64,000 bases of DNA from positions 186,001 through 250,000 of the forward strand of contig NZ_MOBR01000002.1 in the NCBI RefSeq assembly GCF_003732705.1. The letters are read 5' to 3'. The position numbers and the translations under genes are program-made. The DNA comes from Pseudomonas frederiksbergensis. Its GTDB lineage: Bacteria > Pseudomonadota > Gammaproteobacteria > Pseudomonadales > Pseudomonadaceae. Positions 1-10,485 of the stretch are shown here, one piece after another. Under the pieces are notes generated by a model. That model searched no databases. It was not told the origin of the DNA and saw only the letters and a list, made by a program, of their open reading frames with translations. How positions within the stretch are numbered: the first letter of the stretch is position 1; each line of letters begins with the position of its first letter.

Positions 1-2445
1 CAGGCGACCCAATGCCACCGGATCGCTCAGCAGTTGCAGGCGCTCATGGTTGTTCAGCCCGGCAGGCCCGGCCTTCAACGCATGACGAACCCGCTCCACT
101 CGCAACCACTCGATCGGCTCGGCCTGACCGTGACGGGACGTCGCCAGCGAGCACGCCAACGCGTTCTGCTGTGGATCGACCACCGCCCGCACAAAACCGT
201 CTTTCAGCGCGTGATAACGGTTTTCATGGGTGTACTGATCGGTCGCCAGCAGCGCTTGTGGCGGATTGTATTCCTCAGGGATCAGGAACAGGCTCTCGTC
301 ACGGGACTTGAGGCCCAGGCCGACACGGCTGGAGATCACCGACACCGGGATCGACAGCATCAGCGAACCGACGATCGGCACCAACCACCACAGGAAGCTC
401 GGGTTCAGCCAGATCACCAGCAGGGCCCAGAAGAAGCCCAGCAAGGTTTGCGGGCCGTGGCGCTTGACCGCTTCGCTCCATGGCGTGGAGTCGTCGTCAC
501 GTTGTGGCGAGTTCCAGGTCGCGGCCCAGCCGAGGAACGCGGCGAGTACGAAACGGGTGTGGAAAATCATCCGCACCGGCGCTAGCAGCATGGAGAACAA
601 CATCTCCAGCAGCATCGAGAACGTCACCTTGAACTTGCCACCGAACTCTTTCGCGCCCTTGGCCCAGATCAGGATGATGCTCAACAGCTTCGGCAAGAAC
701 AGCAGCACGATGGTTGTCGAGAACAGCGCCACAGCCTTGTCCGGATGCCATTGCGGCCACAGCGGATAGAGCTGTCGCGGCTCCATGAAGTACTGCGGCT
801 CCATCAACGTATTCACCGCCAGCAACGCCGTGGACAACACGAGGAAGAAGAACCACAACGGCGCCGACAGGTAAGACATCACGCCCGTCAGGAACACCGC
901 ACGGTGCACCGGGTGCATGCCCTTGACCAGGAACAGCCGGAAGTTCATCAGGTTGCCGTGGCACCAACGACGGTCACGCTTGAGTTCGTCCAGCAGGTTC
1001 GGCGGCAGTTCTTCGTAGCTGCCCGGCAAGTCGTAGGCAATCCATACACCCCAGCCGGCACGGCGCATCAGCGCAGCTTCGACGAAGTCGTGGGACAGAA
1101 TCGCACCGGCAAAAGCACCTTTACCCGGCAACGGCGCCAGGGCGCAGTGCTCGATGAACGGCTTCATGCGGATGATCGCGTTGTGGCCCCAGTAGTGGGA
1201 TTCGCCCAACTGCCAGAAGTGCAGGCCGGCGGTGAACAGCGGGCCGTACACCCGGGTCGCGAACTGCTGCATGCGCGCATAAAGAGTGTCCATGCCCGAC
1301 GCCCGTGGCGCGGTCTGGATGATCCCGGCGTCCGGCGTGGCTTCCATCAAGCGCACCAGACTGGTCAGGCATTCGCCGCTCATCACGGAGTCCGCGTCGA
1401 GCACGACCATGTATTTGTAGTCACCGCCCCAACGACGGCAGAAGTCGTCGAGGTTGCCGCTTTTACGTTTGACGCGACGGCGACGGCGGCGATAGAAGAT
1501 CTTGCCGAAGCCCTTGGCTTCGCGGCAGACGTCCAGCCAGGCCTGTTGTTCGGCCACGCAGATATCGGTTTCGTTACTGTCGCTGAGGACGAAGAAGTCG
1601 AAACGATCCAGGTCACCCGTGGCGGCGACCGACTCGAAAGTCGCCCGCAGACCGGCAAATACACGTGGCACGTCTTCGTTGCAGATCGGCATCACCAGTG
1701 CGGTGCGTGCGTCCTTGGCAATCGGCTCGTTGCCGGCGCTTTTGCCGGAAATACGGTATTTGTCGTGACCGGTGAGCAATTCGAGGAAGCCCATCAGTGC
1801 GGTCCAGAAACCGGCCGACACCCAGCAGAACAGAATCCCGAACAGAATCAGGATGCTGGTTTGCAGCGCATACGGCAGCACTTGCGTAGCGGTCTGCAAC
1901 AGCGATTGATGCAGCACTTCGTTCAGGTCGACGAACGACCAGCCCTGGTACGGCATGATGCCTTTCATGTACCAACCGGCAACGATGGTCTGGCCGAGCA
2001 TCAGCACCAGCAGAATGTAGCGACGGATCGAACCGACGGTGCGCCAGCGAGCCGCCGGCAACACGCGTTCATCCTTCGGCGGCGCCGGCGGATTGGTGCG
2101 ACCGGTCATCCGGCGCCAGCCACGTACCAGAATGTTGGTACGCCACGGCTCCGGCACGACTTTGGTCCGGCGAATCGGCGGGGTCGCTTTGAGTACCACA
2201 CGACCGCTGGCGTCAACCGCCAGCATTTCCGCTTCTTCCAGTTCTTCGGCACTGTTCAGGAGCAGGCGCTTGCCCACCGAGGCTTGTGCAGCCTCGGCCG
2301 GTGCGTCGAACGTCGAGGACGACAGACGCTGGTGCAGTTCACTGAAGGACTGGCAGCCCGCGAGTTCCGCGCGCTGCTCGTCGGTCATCGGTAAATGCGC
2401 CAGATACTCCGACAGAGTCTCTGGCTTTACTTGAGAATTACTCAT
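1..2445 (-). CDS. opgH: Glucans biosynthesis glucosyltransferase H, 3' end cut by window edge
   Basis: Inner-membrane family 2 glycosyltransferase that polymerises the beta-1,2-glucose backbone of osmoregulated periplasmic glucans. 815 codons are visible from the ATG at 2445. The family is about 860 residues long, so roughly the last 40 are outside the window. Seen: N-terminal cytosolic region, membrane segments near residues 135-155 and 190-215, the GT2 start LVMPICNED near residue 245, the metal-binding VLDADS near 347, the RRW acceptor motif near 490, then several hydrophobic segments. The start overlaps the opgG stop by 8 nt, so the two genes are translationally coupled. Identification rests on motifs plus the opgG neighbour and is secure. 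Confidence 0.96.
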   Translation of the reverse strand, partial: MSNSQVKPETLSEYLAHLPMTDEQRAELAGCQSFSELHQRLSSSTFDAPAEAAQASVGKRLLLNSAEELEEAEMLAVDASGRVVLKATPPIRRTKVVPEPWRTNILVRGWRRMTGRTNPPAPPKDERVLPAARWRTVGSIRRYILLVLMLGQTIVAGWYMKGIMPYQGWSFVDLNEVLHQSLLQTATQVLPYALQTSILILFGILFCWVSAGFWTALMGFLELLTGHDKYRISGKSAGNEPIAKDARTALVMPICNEDVPRVFAGLRATFESVAATGDLDRFDFFVLSDSNETDICVAEQQAWLDVCREAKGFGKIFYRRRRRRVKRKSGNLDDFCRRWGGDYKYMVVLDADSVMSGECLTSLVRLMEATPDAGIIQTAPRASGMDTLYARMQQFATRVYGPLFTAGLHFWQLGESHYWGHNAIIRMKPFIEHCALAPLPGKGAFAGAILSHDFVEAALMRRAGWGVWIAYDLPGSYEELPPNLLDELKRDRRWCHGNLMNFRLFLVKGMHPVHRAVFLTGVMSYLSAPLWFFFLVLSTALLAVNTLMEPQYFMEPRQLYPLWPQWHPDKAVALFSTTIVLLFLPKLLSIILIWAKGAKEFGGKFKVTFSMLLEMLFSMLLAPVRMIFHTRFVLAAFLGWAATWNSPQRDDDSTPWSEAVKRHGPQTLLGFFWALLVIWLNPSFLWWLVPIVGSLMLSIPVSVISSRVGLGLKSRDESLFLIPEEYNPPQALLATDQYTHENRYHALKDGFVRAVVDPQQNALACSLATSRHGQAEPIEWLRVERVRHALKAGPAGLNNHERLQLLSDPVALGRL

Positions 2446-4261
2446 CGGCAGGCAACTGGTAGCTCCAGGTTTCGGTCAGGACTTCATCAGTCGCCGCCGA
2501 ATCCGGTGTGGCTGGGGCCGCGTCCGCAGCGACTGGCTGCTTGGCGTCTTTGTTGTCCTTGTTCTTGGTGTCGGCAACCGGCTTGGCATCGGCCTGTTTG
2601 GCTTCAGCTTGCTTGGCGTCCTTGGCTTCCTTGTCCGCTTTCTCCTGTTGCTTGGCGGCGACCTTGTCGGCCTTGGCAACAGAGGAATTGGAAGCAGGAA
2701 TCGAAGACTTGGCCAGATCCTCAGGCACGATCTTCTCGACCAGAGATGCACGCATCTCGGTGGCCTTGCTCGCGTCTTTGATCTTCATGCGCAGCGTCAG
2801 GCGCCAGCCCTTGGTTTCAGGGTTGTAGCGCACGGTGTTCTCGACCAGCTCGGCATTGTCGCCAACGCTGACCTGGCTGCGCACGTCTGCGGTTTCCGGC
2901 AATGCGGCCAGGGACGGGCCTTCGAAGTCCACCAGATAGGCAACGGTGCCATCCGGCTGACGGATCAGGTTGGATTGTTTGACGTCGCCGGTGGAACGCA
3001 GGGTCTGTTTGACCCAGGCGCTGTCGGGAGCGTGAATGGCGGCTTCGTCGATGGTCCAGTGCATGCGATAGGCGACGTCGAGCGGCTGGCCTGGCTCAGG
3101 CAGTTTTTCCGGGCTCCAGAAAGCCACGATGTTGTCGTTGGTTTCGTCGGCGGTCGGAATTTCCACCAGGTCTACAGAACCCTTGCCCCAATCGCCTTTT
3201 GGCTCGATCCAGGCACTTGGGCGCTTGTCGTAGCGGTCGTCGAGATCTTCGTAGTGGCTGAAGTCACGACCACGTTGCAGCAAGCCGAAGCCACGCGGAT
3301 TTTCGATGGCAAAGTTGCTCACCGCCAGATGTTTCGGGTTGTTCAGTGGGCGCCAGATCCACTCGCCGTTGCCGGCATGGATCGACAGACCGCTGGAGTC
3401 ATGCAGCTCGCGGCGATAGTTCAGCACTTTGGACGGCTGGTTGGCGCCGAACAGGAACATGCTGGTCAGCGGTGCAACGCCAAGCTTGGTGACCTTGTCA
3501 CGCAGGAACATGCGCGCCTTGACGTCAACCACGGTGTCGCTGCCCGGACGCAGGGTCAGGCGGTACGCACCGGTGGCACGCGGCGAATCCAGCAGGGCGA
3601 AGATCACCAGGTGCTTGTCACCCGGTTTCGGCTGTTGAATCCAGAACTCGGTGAAACGCGGGAATTCTTCGCCGGACGGCAATGCGGTATCGATGGCCAT
3701 GCCGCGAGCGGACAAGCCATAGGTGTGACCCTTGCCGACCACGCGGAAGTAGCTCGCGCCGAGCATGGTCATGATTTCGTCTTGCTTGTCGGCCTTGTTG
3801 ATCGGGTACAGCACACGGAAACCGGCATAGCCCAGTTGTTCGGTGGCTTTAGGATCGAACGACACATCGCCGAAATCGAAACGACTTGGGTCGTATTTGA
3901 TCTCTTCGACGGTGTTAGCCGTGATTTCGTTGATTTTCACCGGGGTGTCGAAGTGCATGCCCTGGTGATAGAACGAAAGCTTGAACGGGGTTTTCTGATC
4001 GGCCCACTCGGCTTTTTCAGTGCGGAAACGAATTTTCTGATAGTCCGCGAATTTCATCTCGCGGAATTCGTTCGGCAGGTTACTGCGCGGGGCTTCGTAT
4101 TTTTGCCCGGCCAGCTCTTTCGCCTTGACCGACACATCATCCAGGTTGAATGCCCAAAGCTGGCCGGCGCTGAGCAGGCACAGCAGTGCAGAGCCCGCTA
4201 CCAGAGCGCTTCGGAACCGTTGGGCAGACAATTTTGGTGCATTACAGGGACTAACAATCAC
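2438..4261 (-). CDS. opgG: Glucans biosynthesis protein G
   Basis: Periplasmic protein required for synthesis and branching of osmoregulated periplasmic glucans, partner of OpgH. I chose the GTG at 4261 (607 residues, product beginning [10 protein letters not shown]) because GAGG lies just upstream. An in-frame ATG at 4288 would add nine residues with no better ribosome site. A signal sequence runs to about residue 36 (hydrophobic [14 protein letters not shown], then an AFN cleavage region). The mature protein begins [12 protein letters not shown], typical of the family. The C-terminus carries a long Lys/Ala/Asp-rich tail (about residues 510-590, many KAD/KEA units), longer than in enteric OpgG. 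First gene of the opgGH operon. Confidence 0.96.
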   Translation of the reverse strand: MIVSPCNAPKLSAQRFRSALVAGSALLCLLSAGQLWAFNLDDVSVKAKELAGQKYEAPRSNLPNEFREMKFADYQKIRFRTEKAEWADQKTPFKLSFYHQGMHFDTPVKINEITANTVEEIKYDPSRFDFGDVSFDPKATEQLGYAGFRVLYPINKADKQDEIMTMLGASYFRVVGKGHTYGLSARGMAIDTALPSGEEFPRFTEFWIQQPKPGDKHLVIFALLDSPRATGAYRLTLRPGSDTVVDVKARMFLRDKVTKLGVAPLTSMFLFGANQPSKVLNYRRELHDSSGLSIHAGNGEWIWRPLNNPKHLAVSNFAIENPRGFGLLQRGRDFSHYEDLDDRYDKRPSAWIEPKGDWGKGSVDLVEIPTADETNDNIVAFWSPEKLPEPGQPLDVAYRMHWTIDEAAIHAPDSAWVKQTLRSTGDVKQSNLIRQPDGTVAYLVDFEGPSLAALPETADVRSQVSVGDNAELVENTVRYNPETKGWRLTLRMKIKDASKATEMRASLVEKIVPEDLAKSSIPASNSSVAKADKVAAKQQEKADKEAKDAKQAEAKQADAKPVADTKNKDNKDAKQPVAADAAPATPDSAATDEVLTETWSYQLPADE

Positions 4262-4483
4262 GAGCAACCCTCGCCGAAAACAGATCAAAAAACCAACGGC
4301 CAGCTATCTATATGCCAGGTTGGCGAGCATTGTTCCGACTCCTATGGGGCTAAATGATTCCCCAACAGGTCCGGGCAAGTCTCTACCTAAGTCAAAATGG
4401 GCCAACGAACGCTGATCCCCGTAGCGCGCGATTATCTAGTAGGCCGCGTTACAAAGCATCAGGGGGTAACAAAGTATTTATCG

Positions 4484-4525
4484 CGAAAAACCCCTGTTTT
4501 CAGTCCAAACGCCCTTAAAAACAGG
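4484..4525 (-). terminator. Probable rho-independent terminator after dtd
   Basis: On the minus strand an 8-bp stem (CCTGTTTT with AAAACAGG, plus-strand 4493-4500 and 4518-4525) is followed by GGTTTTT. It lies just beyond the dtd stop codon at 4538, before opgG. The 17-nt loop is long, so strength is uncertain. Confidence 0.5.
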
Positions 4526-4537
4526 TTTCAAGGCGTT

Positions 4538-4975
4538 TCAGGTCTGTAACAGGAAGGTGACCGGGCCATCATTGACCAGATGCACCTGCATATCCGCGCC
4601 GAATCTACCTGATGCCACAGTGCCATGCACCTCTTTCGCTTTACCTAATAAATAGTCGAAAAGTTCTTCGCCCAGGGCCGGAGGCGCCGCCGTCGAAAAA
4701 CTCGGGCGCAACCCGCTCTTGGTATCGGCCGCCAGGGTGAACTGCGAGACCAGCAGCAAGCCACCACCGACATCCGTGAGGGACAGATTCATCTTGCCTT
4801 CTGTATCACTGAATACACGATAGTTAAGCAGTTTATGCAGAAGTTTGTCGGCGCTGGCCCGAGTGTCCTCGGGCTCGACCGCCACCAGTACCAACAAACC
4901 CTGGTCAACCGCGCCAACCACCTCCCCCGCCACCTCGACTCGCGCGCCACGCACGCGTTGCAGCAGGCCCTTCAT
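4538..4975 (-). CDS. dtd: D-aminoacyl-tRNA deacylase
   Basis: Cytosolic homodimeric enzyme that hydrolyses D-aminoacyl-tRNA (classically D-Tyr-tRNA), preventing D-amino-acid misincorporation. The 145-residue length is exactly that of the family. Seen: N-terminal MKGLLQRV, the catalytic-site segment SQFTLAAD near residues 77-84, and the C-terminal NDGPVTFLL carrying the cross-subunit Gly-cisPro motif. Its ATG overlaps the end of the upstream proline iminopeptidase gene by 4 nt, so the two are co-transcribed. Confidence 0.97.
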   Translation of the reverse strand: MKGLLQRVRGARVEVAGEVVGAVDQGLLVLVAVEPEDTRASADKLLHKLLNYRVFSDTEGKMNLSLTDVGGGLLLVSQFTLAADTKSGLRPSFSTAAPPALGEELFDYLLGKAKEVHGTVASGRFGADMQVHLVNDGPVTFLLQT

Positions 4976-5943
4976 GCTTCTTCAGGTGGCAGATCGAGCA
5001 AGCGCCGGGCCATCTGACCAGCGGCGCGCACCAGGGCGTCGGTGATACCCGGTTCGGACGCGGCGTGGCCGGCGTCGCGGATCACCTGCAGCTCACTGTT
5101 GGGCCAGGCTTGATGCAGTTCCCAGGCATTGTCCAACGGGCAGATCACGTCGTAACGGCCATGAACGATCACGCCGGGCAAATGGGCGATCTTGCCCATG
5201 TCGCGGATCAACTGGTTCGGCTCAAGGAAAGCGTTGTTGGTGAAGTAGTGGCATTCGATCCGGGCAATCGACAGCGCGCGCTGCGGCTCGGAGAAGCGAT
5301 CAACCACCAGCGGGTTCGGGCGCAGGGTCGCGGTCCGGCCTTCCCAGGTGGACCAGGCCTTGGCTGCGTGCATCTGGGCGATCTGATCGTTGCCGGTCAG
5401 GCGCTTGTGGAAAGCGGTGAGCAGGTCGCCGCGCTCGTCCAGCGGGATTGGCGCGATGTAGTCCTGCCAGTAGTCGGGAAACAGACGGCTGGCGCCAGCC
5501 TGATAGAACCACTCGATTTCCTGCGGACGGCAGAGAAAGATCCCACGCAGGATCAAGCCGTGCACACGCTCCGGGTGGGTTTGCGCGTAGGCCAGGGCCA
5601 GGGTCGAGCCCCAGGAGCCGCCGAACAGCACCCATTTTTCGATGTTCAGGTGCTTGCGGATCCGCTCAAGGTCGGCGACCAGATCCCAGGTGGTGTTGTT
5701 TTCCAGGTTGGCGTGGGGCGTGGAGCGACCGCAGCCGCGCTGGTCGAAGGTCACAATGCGATACAGGTTTGGATCGAAGTACCGGCGGCTCTGTGCATCG
5801 CATCCGGCGCCGGGGCCGCCGTGAATGAACACCACCGGCAACCCTTCCGGTGAACCGCTTTCGTCGACGTACAGTGTGTGGGTTTTATCGACGGCCAGAT
5901 CGTGCCGGGCGTAGGGTTTGATCTGCGGGTACAAAGTCTGCAT
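4972..5943 (-). CDS. pip: Proline iminopeptidase
   Basis: Alpha/beta-hydrolase of peptidase family S33 that removes N-terminal proline from peptides; cytosolic, 323 residues. Seen: oxyanion-hole motif HGGPGAGCD near residue 41, [10 protein letters not shown] near 66, the nucleophile elbow [10 protein letters not shown] near 109, and a C-terminal [10 protein letters not shown] holding the catalytic His. Overlaps dtd by 4 nt, so they form a two-gene operon. Confidence 0.96.
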   Translation of the reverse strand: MQTLYPQIKPYARHDLAVDKTHTLYVDESGSPEGLPVVFIHGGPGAGCDAQSRRYFDPNLYRIVTFDQRGCGRSTPHANLENNTTWDLVADLERIRKHLNIEKWVLFGGSWGSTLALAYAQTHPERVHGLILRGIFLCRPQEIEWFYQAGASRLFPDYWQDYIAPIPLDERGDLLTAFHKRLTGNDQIAQMHAAKAWSTWEGRTATLRPNPLVVDRFSEPQRALSIARIECHYFTNNAFLEPNQLIRDMGKIAHLPGVIVHGRYDVICPLDNAWELHQAWPNSELQVIRDAGHAASEPGITDALVRAAGQMARRLLDLPPEEA

Positions 5944-6047
5944 TGCACGCTCCGTAAGGGGTCGAGGTCATCCCTGTGGGGACTTCAATTATTCTGCCGT
6001 CCGGCATCATAAACCCGAATTACGTCAATGAGCATGTCCTTGCAGCG

Positions 6048-6965
6048 TCAGAGTCTGTCAGCCAGAAACCCGAGCAGGTTTTCATACAGTCGGTCGACCT
6101 CGGCGACCTGCCCGCGGCCGCGCAGGCAGCCGTGCACCAGCCCTTCCCCGTCGTACAGTTTCACGCTCACGCCAGCGGCATTGAGTCGTTCAGCGTAGCG
6201 CACGCCGTCGTCGCGTAGCGGATCGAATTGCGCCACGGCGATCAACGCGCAGGGCAAGCCGCTGAAATCGTCGGCGAGCAATGGCATGGCATAAGCGCTC
6301 GGTTGTGCGGTGCCGCGTAAATAGAGTGCGTGATAACAATCCACATCGCTGCTGCTGAGCAACGGTGCGTCGGCGCATTCGCTGCGGGACGGTAATTGAT
6401 GATCGCCACCCAGGCCCGGATAAATCAGCACTTGTGCGCAAGGCATCGGCTCGCCCGCATCGCGCAGGGCCAGGCATAACGCCGCGGCCAGATTTCCGCC
6501 GGCGCTGTCCCCGGCCACCAGCATCCGTTCCGGATCGAACCAGAATGGCCCCGAGCGCAAGGCGCGCCAGACTTTCAGGCAATCGTCGAACCCCGCCGGG
6601 AAGGGGTGCTCCGGCGCCAGCCGATAATCCACGGCCACCACCATTGTCCCCAATGCCGTCGCCAGTTCAGCGCAGATGAAATCATGGGAATCCAGATCCC
6701 CGACCACCCAACCGCCGCCGTGCAGATACAGAATGCACGGCCAACCGCCGGTCGGTGGCGTCACTGGCGGTCGATAGGAGCGTACTGCCACGCCCGCCAA
6801 GGTGAAGTCGGTGACTTCAAGCCCGGCGGGACGTGGCGGGGTAAACGCCCGACACATCTCGCTGTAGGCCTGGCGCAACCCGTTGAGGCTGCTGTCGGTG
6901 CTGTTGAAGACGAGGGTTTTCTCGACGAAGGCTGACATTTGGTCAGAGAGGGGGAAAGTAGACAT
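6048..6965 (-). CDS. Alpha/beta hydrolase, HSL-type esterase/lipase
   Basis: 305-residue protein of the hormone-sensitive-lipase family (Abhydrolase_3). Seen: LYLHGGGWVVGD around residue 79, the HGGGW oxyanion motif, and GDSAGGNLA around 150 with the nucleophile serine. The catalytic Asp is probably in FDPLRDDG and the His in GLVHGC. No signal peptide, so cytosolic. Probable carboxylesterase of unknown substrate. Stands alone between pip (same strand, about 100 nt away) and a REPIN. Confidence 0.88.
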   Translation of the reverse strand: MSTFPLSDQMSAFVEKTLVFNSTDSSLNGLRQAYSEMCRAFTPPRPAGLEVTDFTLAGVAVRSYRPPVTPPTGGWPCILYLHGGGWVVGDLDSHDFICAELATALGTMVVAVDYRLAPEHPFPAGFDDCLKVWRALRSGPFWFDPERMLVAGDSAGGNLAAALCLALRDAGEPMPCAQVLIYPGLGGDHQLPSRSECADAPLLSSSDVDCYHALYLRGTAQPSAYAMPLLADDFSGLPCALIAVAQFDPLRDDGVRYAERLNAAGVSVKLYDGEGLVHGCLRGRGQVAEVDRLYENLLGFLADRL

Positions 6966-7014
6966 GGGCTTGCTGTGAGCCTGTTCAGGGGATTGTGTCT
7001 GGAAATGGAGATCC

Positions 7015-7105
7015 CTGTGGGAGCGAGCTTGCTCGCGATGAGGTCGTGTCAGTCGATACTAATTTGTCTGACATACCGCCTTCGCGAGCAGGCTCGCTCC
7101 CACAA
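7015..7105. repeat. REPIN, GTGGGAGCGAGC type (family C)
   Basis: Two near-identical palindromic ends, left GTGGGAGCGAGCTTGCTCGCGA and right its reverse complement with one change, separated by about 45 nt. Intergenic between the esterase and the choline-type binding protein. Same family as the elements at 50994 and 58956. Confidence 0.9.
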
Positions 7106-7121
7106 GGTTTTGCGTCTGGCG

Positions 7122-8078
7122 TCAGGGTTTGAGGCTGGCCTGTACGGTGGCCACGCCATCCTTGCCATCAAAACTGCTAACCCCGGCCAGCCAACGCTGC
7201 AGATCTTCCGGGTGATCACGCAACCAGGCCTTGGCAACCTCCTGAGGCGTCTTGCGCTCCATGATCGGCACCATCAACTGGCTTTCCTGGGCCGCAGTGA
7301 AGGTCAGGTTCTGCAGCAGGCGATTCACGTTCGGGCAGCGTTCGGCGTAATCCGGGGCAGTCACCGTAGAGACAGTCGCAGCGCCTTCGTTCGGGCCGTA
7401 GATATCTTCGCTGCCAGTCAGGTAGGCGATTTTCATGTTGATGTTCATCGGGTGCGGGGTCCAGCCGACGAACACCACGAACTCCTTGTGGTTCACCGCC
7501 CGTTGCACGGCGGCGAGCATGCCCGCCTCACCGGACTCGACCAGTTTGAAATCCTTCAGGCCGAAGCGATTGGTCTCGATCATCGTTTTGATATTGGTGT
7601 TGGCGCCGCTGCCTGGCTCGATGCCGTAGATCTTGCCGCCGAGCTGTTCCTTGAATTTAGCGATGTCGGTAAAGGTTTTCAGGCCCGCCGCGGCGACGTA
7701 GTCAGGTACGGCGAGGGTGGCCTGGGCGTCGGCCAGGCTTGGTGTGTCCATGACCTTCACTTGATTGGCTGCGACGAACGGGGCGATGTTCTTGTCCATC
7801 GCCGGTTTCCAGTAACCCAGAAAAATATCGAGGCGTTTGTCACGGATGCCCGCGAAGATGATTTGCTGCACGGCGCTGGTTTGCTTGCTTTCGTAGCCCA
7901 GGCCATTGAGCAACACGTCGGCCATGCCGCTGGTAGCGATCACGTCGGTCCAGTTGACCACACCCATGCGCACAGCCTTGCAGGAGGGGTCTTCACTGGC
8001 CAGGACGCCGGTGCTCAGAAGAGCGGTACCGCAGAGGATTGAGAGACAGCGGGTGAACAAACCTTTGGTGCTTGTCAT
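7122..8078 (-). CDS. Choline/glycine-betaine ABC transporter substrate-binding protein, ChoX-like
   Basis: 318-residue periplasmic binding protein of the OpuAC/ChoX family. Signal peptide about residues 1-27 (hydrophobic LSILCGTALLSTGVLAS). The aromatic cage known from ChoX appears complete: Trp and Asp in VNWTDV, Trp in LGYWKPAM, Tyr in IYGIEPGSG, Trp in GWTPHPMN. This predicts a quaternary-amine ligand such as choline, betaine or a related trimethylammonium compound. No permease or ATPase gene is adjacent, so it must feed a distant transporter. It lies downstream of hutG but is separated by 257 nt containing a palindromic element. Confidence 0.88.
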   Translation of the reverse strand: MTSTKGLFTRCLSILCGTALLSTGVLASEDPSCKAVRMGVVNWTDVIATSGMADVLLNGLGYESKQTSAVQQIIFAGIRDKRLDIFLGYWKPAMDKNIAPFVAANQVKVMDTPSLADAQATLAVPDYVAAAGLKTFTDIAKFKEQLGGKIYGIEPGSGANTNIKTMIETNRFGLKDFKLVESGEAGMLAAVQRAVNHKEFVVFVGWTPHPMNINMKIAYLTGSEDIYGPNEGAATVSTVTAPDYAERCPNVNRLLQNLTFTAAQESQLMVPIMERKTPQEVAKAWLRDHPEDLQRWLAGVSSFDGKDGVATVQASLKP

Positions 8079-8220
8079 GGATGGCGTTCTCGTGCGGCAG
8101 ATTATTGTTGGGGGCCGGTGTCTTCATGCACCGTGCCCAGAACATTACGCAGCGTCGAGAGGGTAAAAGCGAACTGTAGCGACCGAGATTTGCACGGTGG
8201 CGACTTGATAGCGAAGTGCT

Positions 8221-8333
8221 GATCGTTCCCACGCGCAGCAAAGGAATGCAGCCCGGGACGCTCTGCGTCCCATTCGAGAGCTGGAACGCGGAGCGTCCCT
8301 TGAGGCATTCCCACGCGGAGCGTGGGAACGATC
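8221..8333. repeat. About 105-bp composite palindrome (family A), degenerate copy
   Basis: Begins GATCGTTCCCACGC and ends with the inverse GCGTGGGAACGATC, with internal CTCTGCGTCC and GCGGAGCGTCC arms. The left hairpin is degenerate (GCAGCAAAGGAATGC). It occupies half of the 257-nt gap between the ChoX-like gene and hutG and reaches to 2 nt from the hutG stop codon. Confidence 0.9.
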
Positions 8334-8335
8334 CG

Positions 8336-9136
8336 TTACGCGTAGTGCTTCTGGCCCCAAGCCAACAACCCTTCCAGCAACTCCTTGAGCACCACCTGCG
8401 TCGGCGCCGCCAAATCCGGGCGATAGCGGAACGGCTCGAATTCTTCCATGTACGTGCACTGCCCCAGCTCCAGTTGCACCGCATGGATGTTTTCGGCCGG
8501 GTTGCCGTAATGCCGGGTGATGTGGCCGCCCTTGAAGCGCCCGTTCAGCACATGGCTGTAGTCGGTGTGTGTCGCGCAGATCGCTTCCAGTTGAATGGCC
8601 AACTGTGGATCGCAACTTTCACCGTTGAACGTGCCGAGGTTGAAGTCCGGCAGTTTGCCGTCGAACAGGTGCGGGATGATCGAGCGGATTGAGTGCGCAT
8701 CGAACAGCAGCGCGTAGCCGAACTCGGCTTTCAATCGCGCCAACTCGTTCTGCAAAGTGCTGTGATACGGCGTCCAGACCTGTTCCAGATACGTCGCGCG
8801 TTCGGCCGCCGACGGTTCCATGCCCTCGCGGAACAATGGAATACCGTCGAACAGCGTCGCCGGGTACAGACCGGTGGTGGCGCCGACATACAAAGGCTTG
8901 TCGTCGGACGGTCGGTTCAGGTCGATGACAAATCGCGAGTACTCGGCGGCCAGGGTACTGGCGCCCAGTTCGGCGGCGAATTCATAAAGCTGCGGAATGT
9001 GCCAATCGGTATCCGGCAGACTGCGTGCATCGGGGATCAACCCGGCCTCGACCGCCGGGGTCAGGCGCAGGCCGGCGTGGGGCATGCTGATCAGCAGCGG
9101 CACGCGGCCTTGTTTGAAGTTCAGAACCTTATCCAC
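8336..9136 (-). CDS. hutG: N-formylglutamate deformylase
   Basis: Last step of the five-step histidine pathway: N-formylglutamate to glutamate and formate. I chose the GTG at 9136 (266 residues, beginning MDKVLNFKQG) because AGGAG lies 7 nt upstream and it starts 10 nt after the hutI stop. The longer upstream frame overlaps hutI and has no family similarity. Seen: LISMPHAGLR near residue 15, DLNRPSDD in the middle, and FDAHSIRS near 145, typical of the N-formylglutamate amidohydrolase family. Last gene of the hut operon. Confidence 0.95.
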   Translation of the reverse strand: MDKVLNFKQGRVPLLISMPHAGLRLTPAVEAGLIPDARSLPDTDWHIPQLYEFAAELGASTLAAEYSRFVIDLNRPSDDKPLYVGATTGLYPATLFDGIPLFREGMEPSAAERATYLEQVWTPYHSTLQNELARLKAEFGYALLFDAHSIRSIIPHLFDGKLPDFNLGTFNGESCDPQLAIQLEAICATHTDYSHVLNGRFKGGHITRHYGNPAENIHAVQLELGQCTYMEEFEPFRYRPDLAAPTQVVLKELLEGLLAWGQKHYA

Positions 9137-9146
9137 AACTGTTCTC

Positions 9147-10352
9147 CTAAAGGCTTGTTTCGACGCCATGACGCACGACGCGTTTTTCCAGGTCGCCGCC
9201 CAGCCAGTACGACAGGTCGGCGGGACGATCGATTTGCCAAGCGACGAAGTCTGCGACCTTGCCGGCTTCCAGCGAACCGTGAGTCTCGGCCATGCCCAGT
9301 GCGGTGGCGGCATGAATCGTGGCGCCGGCCAGGGCTTCTTCCGGGGTCATGCGGAAGCACGTGCAGGCCATGTTCAACATCAAGCGCAATGACAACGCCG
9401 GCGAGGTGCCGGGGTTGAGGTCGCTGGCGATGGCGATTTTCACCTTGTGCTTACGCAGGGCGTCCATCGGTGGCAACTGGGTTTCACGCAGGAAGTAAAA
9501 CGCACCCGGCAGCAGCACCGCGACGGTGCCGGACTTGGCCATGGCGATGGCGTCGTCTTCGTCCATAAATTCCAGGTGATCGGCGGACAGTGCGTGGTAA
9601 CGCGCGGCCAGGCTCGAACCATGGAGCGACGACAACTGCTCGGCGTGCAGTTTCACCGGTAATCCGAGTTCTTGTGCGGTGACGAACACCCGCTCGACCT
9701 GAGCCGGCGAGAACGCCAGGTATTCGCAGAAGGCGTCTACGGCATCGACCAGCCCTTCGGCAGCCAGGGCTGGCAACATCTCGGCGCAGATGTGATCGAT
9801 GTAGTCGTCGGCGCGATCCTTGTATTCCGGCGGCAAGGCGTGGGCGGCCAGGCAAGTGCTGCGCACGCTGACCGGCAGTTCGGCGCCGAGGCGGCGGATG
9901 ACCCGCAGGATCTTGCGTTCGCTGGCCAGGTCGAGACCGTAGCCGGACTTCATCTCGACCGTGGTCACGCCGTCGCGCAGCAGGCTTTTCAAGCGCTTGG
10001 CGGCGCTGGCGAACAATTCGTCTTCGCTGGCTGCACGGGTGGCGCGCACGGTGCTGGCGATGCCACCACCGGCCGCAGCGATTTCCGAGTAGCTGACGCC
10101 TTGCAGGCGTTGCTCGAATTCACCGCTGCGGTTACCGCCAAACACCGTGTGGGTGTGGCAGTCGATCAGGCCCGGAGTGACCCAGGCCCCTTTCAAATCG
10201 TTGACGGCCGGGTATTCGCCGGACGGCAGTTCAGCACGTGGGCCGATCCACTCAATGTGCGCACCGGACGTCACGATGGCCGCATCCTCGATGATCGAGT
10301 AGACGCCTTGCGCCATGGTTGCGACGTGGCAGTGTTGCCAGAGAGTTTTCAT
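9147..10352 (-). CDS. hutI: Imidazolonepropionase
   Basis: Amidohydrolase-superfamily metalloenzyme converting imidazolone-5-propionate to N-formimino-L-glutamate; 401 residues. Seen: HxH metal ligand CHTHTVFGG near residue 73, KLHAEQLS near 240, SADHLEFMD near 263 and the late Asp ligand in [10 protein letters not shown] near 315. ATG at 10352 with GAGGAA upstream. Followed closely by hutG; separated from hutH by a palindromic element. Confidence 0.97.
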   Translation of the reverse strand: MKTLWQHCHVATMAQGVYSIIEDAAIVTSGAHIEWIGPRAELPSGEYPAVNDLKGAWVTPGLIDCHTHTVFGGNRSGEFEQRLQGVSYSEIAAAGGGIASTVRATRAASEDELFASAAKRLKSLLRDGVTTVEMKSGYGLDLASERKILRVIRRLGAELPVSVRSTCLAAHALPPEYKDRADDYIDHICAEMLPALAAEGLVDAVDAFCEYLAFSPAQVERVFVTAQELGLPVKLHAEQLSSLHGSSLAARYHALSADHLEFMDEDDAIAMAKSGTVAVLLPGAFYFLRETQLPPMDALRKHKVKIAIASDLNPGTSPALSLRLMLNMACTCFRMTPEEALAGATIHAATALGMAETHGSLEAGKVADFVAWQIDRPADLSYWLGGDLEKRVVRHGVETSL

Positions 10353-10369
10353 CCCGAATTCCTCGTCTT

Positions 10370-10471
10370 GATCGTTCCCACGCTCTGCGTGGGAATGCCT
10401 CTTGGGACGCTCCGCGTCCAGTGACGCGGAGCGTCACGGGCTGCATTCCCACGCAGAGCGTTGGAACGATC
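10370..10471. repeat. About 105-bp composite palindrome (family A)
   Basis: Full copy with ends GATCGTTCCCACGC / GCGTTGGAACGATC, inner hairpins CCCACGCTCTGCGTGGG and GGACGCTCCGCGTCC, and GACGCGGAGCGTC on the other arm. Fills the hutH-hutI junction. Confidence 0.92.
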
Positions 10472-10485
10472 GGTGGGTGGGAGAG

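Noticed and set aside
745..2394. 549-residue open frame on the plus strand opposite opgH
   Set aside because: Composition is Arg/His/Gln-rich with no recognisable domain, fully antisense to a clear gene; a third-position GC effect.
2609..4357. 582-residue open frame opposite opgG
   Set aside because: Antisense shadow of opgG with no ribosome site or family features.
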